Source of the DNA: Firmicutes bacterium UBA5766
GTDB taxonomy: Bacteria > Bacillota > Desulfotomaculia > Desulfotomaculales > Nap2-2B
DNA: 32,080 nt
NCBI GenBank assembly: GCA_002418775.1
Contig: DIEU01000061.1
Location: 35,558 to 67,637 of the forward strand
Reading direction: 5' to 3'
The first letter of the stretch is position 1, and each line of letters begins with the position of its first letter. Of this stretch, positions 1 to 6,343 are shown in pieces. The translations under genes and the position numbers were made by a program. The notes beneath the pieces were generated by a model, which had not been told where the DNA came from, did no database searches, and was given only the letters and a program-made list of their open reading frames with translations.

Positions 1-22
1 CTAAAAGGCTAAACAAAACGGC

Positions 23-51
23 AAAAACCAGGGTATGATAAAAACCCTTGG
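23..51 (-). terminator. Probable intrinsic terminator of the metal transporter operon
   Basis: On the minus strand, downstream of the permease stop codon, the arms CCAAGGG and CCCTGG can pair (one bulged base) and are followed at once by TTTTTG. This is the expected layout of a rho-independent terminator for the minus-strand operon. The stem is short, so the call is moderate. Confidence 0.5.
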
Positions 52-55
52 CGCA

Positions 56-73
56 AATGGGGAGCTCCCCATT
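56..73. repeat. Perfect 18-bp palindrome AATGGGGAGCTCCCCATT
   Basis: The sequence is fully self-complementary with no loop. It lies about 45 bp past the permease stop codon, just before the terminator stem on the minus strand. It could be a protein-binding site or could strengthen the terminator. Nothing else identifies its role. Confidence 0.4.
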
Positions 74-116
74 AAAGGCAATTTAGAGTTATTGATTATG
101 AAAAATAAGTAAAATT

Positions 117-950
117 TTATAAATAGCTCTGTTTTCTTTTAGTATGAGGTTTGATAGAAATAGCTATATAAATGGCCAGATAGCCTATTGCTGAAAGAAT
201 CACGATAGTCGCACCGGACGCAATATTAAACACATAGGATATCCATAGTCCGGCTAAACAAAAAAAGCTGCCAATAATTACCGAATATACCATCCTTGAC
301 TTCAGGTTTTTTGCTAGTAGTCCGGCTATAGCTGTTGGCGCTGTAAATAAAGCAAGAACCAGAATAATTCCGACAACACGTATTAATACCACAACCGACA
401 TTGCAATCAATATAAAGAGCAGATATTCAATAAAAGCAGTCTTTATTCCAATAATAGCTGCGAATTCATCATCAAACATATAAGATTTCCAATAATCAAA
501 TAGTAATGTTATTACAAGTACTACTATCAGTGTGAGGACTGCCATTAAATAGAGATCTGTTCTGGTTACCGACAATATGCTTCCGAACAGGTAGGAAGAC
601 AGATCGGGTGGATACCCCGGCATCAATGCAATAAATAAGATGCCAAGCGCCATACCCAAAGACCAAAAGAGCCCAATAACAACATCAGAGCGTGTACCGC
701 CCTTTCTTTTGATATAGCATATCCCCAAAGATGCTAAGACAGATATAAAAAAGGCGCCTATAATAGGCTCAAAACCAAGAAGATACCCCAATCCTACACC
801 TCCGTATGAAGTGTGAGCTATCCCCCCACTCATCATTACAAGCTTTTTTTCAACAATGATTACTCCAATAATACCGCATACAATACTGGCAAAAATGCTT
901 GCAATAAGTGCATTGTAAACAAATTGGCACTGAAATATAGATAATAACAT
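117..950 (-). CDS. Metal (zinc/manganese-type) ABC transporter permease
   Basis: Integral membrane permease of the ABC-3 (ZnuB/MntB/TroC) family. It forms the inner-membrane channel through which the metal ion released by the binding lipoprotein is moved, driven by the adjacent ATPase. The protein is almost entirely hydrophobic, with about eight membrane segments. Its N-terminus has the family pattern MLLSIF...FVYNALIAS, followed by GIAHTSYGGVGLG. I place the start at the ATG at 950 (277 residues), because it lies 1 bp past the ATPase stop and is preceded by GAGGAG inside the ATPase end. The upstream in-frame start would overlap the ATPase gene by 17 bp. It is the last gene of the operon. The metal cannot be told from the permease alone. 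Confidence 0.9.
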   Translation of the reverse strand: MLLSIFQCQFVYNALIASIFASIVCGIIGVIIVEKKLVMMSGGIAHTSYGGVGLGYLLGFEPIIGAFFISVLASLGICYIKRKGGTRSDVVIGLFWSLGMALGILFIALMPGYPPDLSSYLFGSILSVTRTDLYLMAVLTLIVVLVITLLFDYWKSYMFDDEFAAIIGIKTAFIEYLLFILIAMSVVVLIRVVGIILVLALFTAPTAIAGLLAKNLKSRMVYSVIIGSFFCLAGLWISYVFNIASGATIVILSAIGYLAIYIAISIKPHTKRKQSYL

Positions 951-951
951 A

Positions 952-1755
952 TCATTCGCTCTCCTCATGCTCTTTTAATACCCTATGCGGTACCCCATGC
1001 GCTATAAGGTCTATGGGGCAGCCATACAAAGCTCTTACTACCTCTTCATTGAGTTCGGCGCCTCCATGATAAACCAGTCTTCTGTTAAGGCATGCCAGGG
1101 TCTTTACATGGGATGATACGGCAGAAAGATCATGAGTAACCAAAAGGATGGTCATGCTTTTGTTGAGCTCATTTAGCAGAGAAAATATCTGGTCTCTGGA
1201 GCTTACATCCACGCTTGCAGTAGGTTCGTCAAGAAGGAGGAGCCTTGGCTTTACAGCGAGAGCCCTTGCTATAAGCATTTTTTGAAACTCTCCTCCAGAC
1301 AGTTCGGAAATCATTCTCCCCTTAAGATTGCAGATGCCGATTCTGTCAAGCAGTTCATCAGCCTTTTCCCTATCGTTTTGTGTATATTTATGAAAGAGGG
1401 TAAATGCGGAGGTAAGCCGTCCTGTCAAAACAACCTCATGAACGGTGATAGGAAAGCTTTTGTCAAGCACTGTAATCTGAGGCACATAACCAATCAACCG
1501 TCCTGTTTTACCAGGCCTTTTTCCGTAAATTTCTATTTTACCGGATGCCGGAGACACCAAACCAATAATTGCTTTTAGCAGGGTAGTCTTTCCTCCTCCA
1601 TTAGGCCCGATAATACCCAAGTAGTCACCGTCTTCAACATTAAGAAAAACACCTTCAATTGCAGGTGTTTCCCCCCCGTAATTAACCGTTAAGTTTTCGA
1701 TACAGACTGCTTTTCCGGAGAAATCTGTATTATAAATATTATTTAAGGTACTCAT
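952..1755 (-). CDS. Metal ABC transporter ATP-binding protein
   Basis: Cytoplasmic ATPase of the ZnuC/MntA family that powers the adjacent permease. Visible motifs are Walker A GPNGGGKTT near residue 50, the ABC signature LSGGEFQK near 152, Walker B LLLLDEPTASVD near 172, and the switch histidine in VTHDLS near 206. Length is 267 residues, normal for the family. The ATG overlaps the stop of the upstream binding-protein gene in an ATGA arrangement, which suggests translational coupling. The permease follows 1 bp after its stop. The three genes form one transcription unit on the minus strand. Confidence 0.93.
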   Translation of the reverse strand: MSTLNNIYNTDFSGKAVCIENLTVNYGGETPAIEGVFLNVEDGDYLGIIGPNGGGKTTLLKAIIGLVSPASGKIEIYGKRPGKTGRLIGYVPQITVLDKSFPITVHEVVLTGRLTSAFTLFHKYTQNDREKADELLDRIGICNLKGRMISELSGGEFQKMLIARALAVKPRLLLLDEPTASVDVSSRDQIFSLLNELNKSMTILLVTHDLSAVSSHVKTLACLNRRLVYHGGAELNEEVVRALYGCPIDLIAHGVPHRVLKEHEESE

Positions 1756-2636
1756 TTCATAACCTCCGCCATCAGCTCAGCCATATTCTTCAGATTATCT
1801 ATATAGTTCGGTGCAAGCGGTGCAAGCTGAACCGTTTTTCCACCTATTTCTTCAGCAAAGGATTGGGCCTGTTTACTGGAAATTTCAGCCTGATAGAAAA
1901 TCGCCTTGATATTTTCCTTCTTTGCTAAATCTATCATTTCTTTCAGTCTTTGTGGAGTAGCTTCCTTGCCATCTTGCTCCAAAGCGTACATCTGAAGGCT
2001 GTAATCATCAGCAAGGTAACCGAATGCCGGATGGAATACGATGAACTTCCTATCCTTAACACCATCAAGCGCCTTCTGAATTTGTTTATCAACATTATCT
2101 AGCTCTGTTATATATTTCTGTGCATTTTTTTCATATTTATCTTTGTTTTTTAAATCAAATTGACTCATTTCGCGTGCTATAGCCTGCACCATTACCTTTG
2201 CCCTTTTAGGTGAAAGCCATATGTGAGGATCCCTTTTTCCAGGAGCCAATTCTCTATCAGCATATACCTTTACTACATCCTCCTGAAGCTTGATAATTTT
2301 CATGTCTTTTACTTCCGACGCTTTAGGTATAATGTTTGCTGCTTCTGTTGGCACTCCTATTGCAAAGTACAATTTCGCCTTGCTGAACTGCTCCATCTCT
2401 TTGGGAGTTGGTTCATAATTTGCCGGGCTGTTTCCTGGCGGAACCATGACTATCACCTCTGCCAGGTCACCGCATACTGCTTCCACAAAGGTTTTCTGGG
2501 GCACAATGGATACCGCTACAATCGGTTTTTCTTTAGTATCCGTCGCAGTTTCTTTGTTTGCACAGCCTGCCACAATAGATAACACCAGAGTAAGCATTAT
2601 CAATGCTGCAATGCTTAATAAACCTGTTCTCTTTAT
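1752..2636 (-). CDS. Metal-binding lipoprotein (TroA/ZnuA family), apparent ATA start
   Basis: Extracytoplasmic solute-binding lipoprotein that captures the metal and hands it to the permease. The family is shown by NYEPTPKEMEQF, DPHIWLSPKRA, VFHPAFGYLADDY and the C-terminal YQAEISSKQA region. The lipobox is LSIVAGC, with the lipidated cysteine at about residue 25. The usual start codons leave only a TTG at 2603, which lacks a ribosome site and cuts off the signal peptide's basic end. An ATA at 2636-2634 lies 7 nt from GAGGAGG and gives a textbook signal peptide beginning KRTGLL, so I extend to it (294 residues). The first usual histidine ligand (PHxYEP) is replaced: the protein reads SPANYEP. 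There is no histidine-rich loop. Neighbours and a Zur-like operator suggest zinc, but manganese is possible. Confidence 0.85.
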   Translation of the reverse strand: MKRTGLLSIAALIMLTLVLSIVAGCANKETATDTKEKPIVAVSIVPQKTFVEAVCGDLAEVIVMVPPGNSPANYEPTPKEMEQFSKAKLYFAIGVPTEAANIIPKASEVKDMKIIKLQEDVVKVYADRELAPGKRDPHIWLSPKRAKVMVQAIAREMSQFDLKNKDKYEKNAQKYITELDNVDKQIQKALDGVKDRKFIVFHPAFGYLADDYSLQMYALEQDGKEATPQRLKEMIDLAKKENIKAIFYQAEISSKQAQSFAEEIGGKTVQLAPLAPNYIDNLKNMAELMAEVMK

Positions 2637-2674
2637 TCTGTACCCTCCTCGTTTTAACTAATTTATTTCTTCTT

Positions 2675-2697
2675 TTGCAAATGCAATGCGTTTGCAA
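2675..2697 (-). promoter_or_regulatory. Candidate Zur/Fur-family operator (23-bp near-perfect palindrome)
   Basis: Outer arms TTGCAAA and TTTGCAA and inner GCA/TGC are symmetric about one central base. Only one base pair breaks the symmetry. The site starts about 11 bp downstream of the -10 box of the transporter promoter, so a bound repressor would block transcription. Fur-family repressors (Zur, Mur, Fur) bind palindromes of this size in front of metal-uptake genes. Which regulator binds is inference. Confidence 0.6.
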
Positions 2698-2708
2698 TTA
2701 TAGGATAA

Positions 2709-2737
2709 ATTTTATTACAGCAAAAAGGATATGTCAA
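2709..2737 (-). promoter_or_regulatory. Sigma-A promoter of the metal transporter operon
   Basis: On the minus strand: -35 TTGACA (2737-2732), a 17-bp spacer, and -10 TAAAAT (2714-2709). The -35 is a perfect match and the spacing is ideal. Transcription would start close to 2702, right at the edge of the 23-bp palindrome. Confidence 0.75.
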
Positions 2738-2926
2738 TGATTTTTCGATTGATTCGCACATTGATATCCTTTTCAACAATCTTACCAGCATGTAGTTCTG
2801 CAATATGAATTAAGTCATGACATCTCACCAGGCGCTCATATTTCCGAAATACAAAACCACCCATAAGCATCGCCGGCACAGGTAGCAATATTTCTTAAAA
2901 GCTTGTATTCCAAGCGTTTCAGAATC

Positions 2927-4339
2927 CTATACTATATCTACACGTTCCATTAAACATACTGCTTCTACGTGGCGGGTCCAGGGGAACATGTCCACCGGCT
3001 GCACTTCTTTTACAAGGTATCCGTTGCTGCTCAACCAGCCCAGATCCCTAGCAAGGGCGCCGGGGTCGCAGGAAAGATAAATAACTTTAGGCGCCTGCAT
3101 AGTTAATACCTCATCGAGAACTTTGCGGCTGCAGCCGCTGCGCGGTGGATCCAGTATGATCGTGTCGGGGATGACACACTTGTTGGCTAGAGCGGGAAGG
3201 ATCTTTTCTACTTCTCCCGTCAGAAATTCGGTATTGCTTATTTTATTTAAAGCTGCGTTTATTCGGGCATCCTTTACCGCAAGAGGATTTTCTTCCAATC
3301 CATAGACTCTTTTTGCTATTTTCGCCAGATACAAAGCAATCGCGCCCACACCGCTGTACGCGTCTATAACAGTCTCCGTTCCGGTAAGCGAGGCGTATTC
3401 AAGTACTTTATTGTACAAAGCCAGGGTCTGCGACGGGTTGACCTGGAAAAATGAAGACGATGAAATGCGAAAAACAAGGTGTCCCAGGTGATCGGTTATG
3501 TAATCGCTTCCGGCCAGGCATCTGACCCGTTTCCCTGTAACTGCTCCTGATTGTTCTCCACTGGTACAACGCATTACGGAGGCAATCCCGGGACACAAAG
3601 TAATCAGCTCTTTGGTAAATGCTTTTTCCTGCAGCCACTGTCCCGCCCCGGTAAACAGCGCTGCCATAATTTCGCTGCTGTGTATGGATTTGCGGAGGAC
3701 TACATTATTAAAGAAATGGCTTTTGTGTTTTTGTTTCATATCGTATGTTTTAGGAGTGTACTTGTTCAAAAGTCCTGCAATGATTGCCGCAGCCTTATTT
3801 AATTCCCTGTCAACCAGCAGACAGTCCTGGTTTTCACAGTCTGCTTTTATGGCGGATCTGGCCAGTTTATGGGAGCTTTCTTCATAAAAGCCCAGCTTGT
3901 ATGTTCCGCCGAAATTATCTACGTGAAAGCCGGCTTTATTTCTATAGTGCCAGGGGTAATCCATGCCTGCCGTATCAAGCACTTTTACATCCTTTAATCC
4001 TGCAATGCGGGAAAGGCTGTCTCTTACCAGTCCTGTTTTCAGTCTTAGCTGTTCTTGATAATCAATATGCTGAAGCTGGCAACCGCCGCAGGTTGAAAAA
4101 AGAGAGCATTCAGGCAACCGCCGGCCGGGGGAATGCTCGATAATCTGGAGCAGTCTGCCCCGGGCAAAATTCTTTTTTAAATTTGCCACTTCTGCAGAAA
4201 CTGTATCTCCCGGCATTGTATAGGGAACAAAGACAGCAATACCGCAATACCGGCCCACACCCTCACCGGCATGGTTGAGTCCGTTTATTTGCAGGCTGAT
4301 TTTATCCGCTTTTTTAAGGGGTATTATTTTTTTTGACAC
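2927..4339 (-). CDS. rlmD: 23S rRNA (uracil-C5)-methyltransferase, RlmD/RumA family
   Basis: Transfers a methyl group from S-adenosylmethionine to C5 of a uridine in 23S rRNA (U1939 in E. coli numbering for RlmD). The N-terminal ~65 residues form a TRAM RNA-binding domain. Cysteines C78, C84 and C87 in ECSLFSTCGGCQLQ are iron-sulfur ligands. The C-terminal Rossmann domain shows VIDAYSGVGAIALYLA, LDPPRSGC and the catalytic cysteine in YLSCDPGALARDL, followed by HVEAVCLMER. Length is 470 residues, normal for the family. The start is GTG at 4339 with a weak GAAGG site. Firmicutes often carry several paralogues of this family (RlmCD, TrmFO-independent RumA forms), so the exact target uridine is inferred. 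It lies 52 bp after the flavoprotein gene on the same strand. Confidence 0.88.
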   Translation of the reverse strand: MSKKIIPLKKADKISLQINGLNHAGEGVGRYCGIAVFVPYTMPGDTVSAEVANLKKNFARGRLLQIIEHSPGRRLPECSLFSTCGGCQLQHIDYQEQLRLKTGLVRDSLSRIAGLKDVKVLDTAGMDYPWHYRNKAGFHVDNFGGTYKLGFYEESSHKLARSAIKADCENQDCLLVDRELNKAAAIIAGLLNKYTPKTYDMKQKHKSHFFNNVVLRKSIHSSEIMAALFTGAGQWLQEKAFTKELITLCPGIASVMRCTSGEQSGAVTGKRVRCLAGSDYITDHLGHLVFRISSSSFFQVNPSQTLALYNKVLEYASLTGTETVIDAYSGVGAIALYLAKIAKRVYGLEENPLAVKDARINAALNKISNTEFLTGEVEKILPALANKCVIPDTIILDPPRSGCSRKVLDEVLTMQAPKVIYLSCDPGALARDLGWLSSNGYLVKEVQPVDMFPWTRHVEAVCLMERVDIV

Positions 4340-4391
4340 TTATTAAAAGCCTTCAATCGTTTAAATTAATTTGCATTAGGGAGGTCAACTG

Positions 4392-5639
4392 CTAAGCGTG
4401 CTCATTTTCGCCTTTTACACTGACACCGCTCAGATATCCGGTGGAAAACGCAATCTGCAAGTTAAAGCCTCCCGTTAGGGCATCCACGTCAATTACCTCG
4501 CCTGCAAAGAACAATCCTCTGACTATTTTAGATTCCATACTGGAAGGATTGATTTCATTCGTATCAATACCTCCTGCCGTAACCATGGCTTCATTCAGCG
4601 GGCGGGCGCCTTTTATTGTGAGAGCAATCCTTTTTAAGCTGCCCGCCAGCTTTTCCCTTTCTTTTTTGGTGATCTGGTCCACCTGTTTAAGGATGTCAAC
4701 TCCGGCAAAAATCTGGAGCAGAGGAAGCATCTTCCGGGGAACGAGATCGCCCAAAGCATTTTTTAAGTATTTACCATGGTTTTTCTTAAATATTTCTATT
4801 AATTGGGCATCAAGCTGCGTTGTAGAAATTGACGGAAAAAGATCAATTCTCAAAGCAAGAGAAGAAGGGGGGCATTTATTAATCAAGCTGCTCAGCTTAA
4901 GGATGACAGGGCCGGAAACCCCGAAGTGAGTAAAAATCAACTCGCCGGTCTGTTCGGCTATAACCTTTTCTTCTAATACCGCCTGTACATTTATGTTTTG
5001 CAGAGAAAGTCCCTGCAGTTGCTTAACCCATTTTCCCCCGGCAACCAGGGGTACCAGGGCAGGACGGGGAGGCGCTACAAAATGTCCAAGCGCTCTGGCC
5101 ATCCTGAAACCATCCCCTGCAGACCCGGTCTGCCTGTACGATAACCCGCCTGTGGCGATAAGCACATTTTCACCGGCGACCCTGTTGTTGTCATCTAAAA
5201 GAACGCCGGAAACACGGTTATTTACGGCAAGCACTTTTTTAACGTTTGAGTTAAATCTTATTTCAACCTTGCTTTTATGCAAGTAGTTATGCAAAGCCTT
5301 AATTATTTCTTCCGCCCGATCCGAAGCGGGAAAAACGCGGTTATCGTCTTCTACCTTTGTTTTTACACCCAGAGAGTTAAAAAAAGAAACCAAACTATGG
5401 TTATCAAACCTTTTCAATGAAGTATAGAGGAATCTCCCATTGCTTACAATGTTGTCCATGAAGCTTGCCGGATCGCAAAGATTGGTAAAATTGCACCTGC
5501 CGTTTCCGGTGATGGATAGCTTTTTACCGAGCCTGTCGTTCTTTTCCAATAAAACAACTTTTAAACCCCTTTGGGCAGCTGCAGCGGCGCCCATCACACC
5601 CGCCGGCCCGCCGCCCACGGTAATCAAATCATAATACAT
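4392..5639 (-). CDS. YhiN/HI0933-family FAD-dependent flavoprotein
   Basis: Flavoprotein of the HI0933/YhiN (BaiN-like) family. It has the N-terminal dinucleotide-binding motif LITVGGGPAGVMGAAAAA, the family signature KKLSITGNGRCNFTN, and the C-terminal FAD motif FFAGEVIDVDALTGGFNLQ. Length is 415 residues, normal. I choose the ATG at 5639, because GAGG lies 10 nt upstream and the FAD motif then begins at the usual distance; an in-frame TTG at 5654 is less likely. From memory, the E. coli member was recently assigned to dihydrouridine formation in 23S rRNA (RdsA), while a gut Clostridium member was named BaiN. The rlmD gene directly downstream fits an rRNA-modification role here. That assignment is inference. 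Confidence 0.82.
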   Translation of the reverse strand: MYYDLITVGGGPAGVMGAAAAAQRGLKVVLLEKNDRLGKKLSITGNGRCNFTNLCDPASFMDNIVSNGRFLYTSLKRFDNHSLVSFFNSLGVKTKVEDDNRVFPASDRAEEIIKALHNYLHKSKVEIRFNSNVKKVLAVNNRVSGVLLDDNNRVAGENVLIATGGLSYRQTGSAGDGFRMARALGHFVAPPRPALVPLVAGGKWVKQLQGLSLQNINVQAVLEEKVIAEQTGELIFTHFGVSGPVILKLSSLINKCPPSSLALRIDLFPSISTTQLDAQLIEIFKKNHGKYLKNALGDLVPRKMLPLLQIFAGVDILKQVDQITKKEREKLAGSLKRIALTIKGARPLNEAMVTAGGIDTNEINPSSMESKIVRGLFFAGEVIDVDALTGGFNLQIAFSTGYLSGVSVKGENEHA

Positions 5640-5659
5640 AGTTAAAAGCCTCAAGCTTC

Positions 5660-5683
5660 TTTTATCCGGATAAAAACATTATA
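5660..5683 (-). promoter_or_regulatory. -10 box plus 16-bp palindrome ahead of the flavoprotein gene
   Basis: Minus strand: TATAAT at 5683-5678 is followed two bases later by the perfect palindrome TTTTATCCGGATAAAA (5675-5660), about 20 bp before the start codon. No good -35 box is seen at 17 bp, only TTTATT. The palindrome sits where transcription should start, so it may be an operator. The binding protein is unknown. Confidence 0.4.
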
Positions 5684-5703
5684 AGCCAGATTCTTAAAAA
5701 ATA

Positions 5704-5740
5704 AAAACCAGGCAAAACTTTATAAGAAGCGCCTGGTTTT
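5704..5740 (-). terminator. Intrinsic terminator behind the GGDEF remnant
   Basis: A perfect 10-bp stem, AAAACCAGGC paired with GCCTGGTTTT, with a 17-nt loop. Read on the minus strand, it is followed by TTTTTATTTTTT-like sequence and lies 40 bp past the stop codon of the GGDEF stub, so it is probably that gene's original terminator. It could also work weakly on the plus strand. Confidence 0.65.
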
Positions 5741-5779
5741 ACAACTTCGTCAAGCTTTAGATTGGCCGGAATAAACGGA

Positions 5780-5955
5780 TCATTGCCTTTTAAGCAGTTT
5801 ATCGAGATACATATTATTATCGGCTTCTTTATAAAGTTCGTTTATTTGCAAGGGTTTCTCAGCGCTTTGATGACCCACGGCAGATCCGGCTGAAATACTT
5901 AATAACGGTTTTTTGCCTTTTAAGTTATACTCAGCTACTGATGGTTTATAATGGA
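5780..5955 (-). pseudogene. C-terminal stub of a GGDEF (diguanylate cyclase) gene
   Basis: Minus-strand reading gives about 55 codons ending in TGA at 5782-5780. The translation contains LLSISAGSAVG, then ELYKEADNNMYLDK before the end. This matches the last part of a GGDEF domain, where SISIG-like strand sequence is followed by the helix with the ADxxMYxxK motif. There is no start codon, the GGDEF active-site loop is missing, and a stop codon (TAA) lies just upstream in frame. The rest of the gene has been lost where the accessory region begins at about 5950. It cannot make cyclic di-GMP. Confidence 0.7.
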
Positions 5956-5997
5956 ATTATTAGCAAATCCGTTTGGTTTTGGATAGGGGTTATATAA

Positions 5998-6183
5998 ATG
6001 AAAGGAAAGGCGTCAAAGCTATTACAGGATATGTTGGGTGAACATGCGTCATTCCGTGAAGGGCAGTGGGAATGTATTGAATCAGTTATAAATTTGCAAA
6101 AAACTTTGGTGGTACAAAGAACGGGATGGGGGAAAATAAAAACAAATACATCGCTCCACACCTGCGCCCTGTTCAATACTTAA
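5998..6183 (+). pseudogene. Broken start of a RecQ-type DEAD/DEAH helicase
   Basis: The first ~43 residues match the N-terminus of a RecQ-like helicase: LGEHASFREGQWECIESV (the Q-motif region) and then LVVQRTGWGK, the Walker A box. Directly after the lysine the homology stops (IKTNTSL...), and the frame ends at a TAA after 61 codons. The ATG has a good ribosome site (AGGGG, 8 nt upstream), so a short peptide may still be made. All later helicase motifs are absent. In intact relatives this helicase type occurs in defence islands. The 160 bp to the next gene hold no recognisable coding sequence and look like deletion scar. Confidence 0.65.
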
Positions 6184-6343
6184 CCTGATCCATCGCTGCC
6201 GGCTTCCCCTGCTTTTTTAACTGATCTGCCCTTGTTTCCTGGCAGAGAAAGAAGGATATATTTGGCAGGTTATAGAATTTTATGCTGATAATCATTTTTT
6301 CCAAAAAGGATGATGCCATACGTTTAGCATTAAAGAGTTTGTT

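Noticed and set aside
2715..2880. A ~55-codon minus-strand frame (LMGGFVFRKYERLVRCHDLIHIAELHAGK...) between rlmD and the transporter promoter
   Set aside because: No ribosome site, it runs into the -35/-10 region of the transporter promoter, and I recognise no family. It could be a gene remnant but is not supported.
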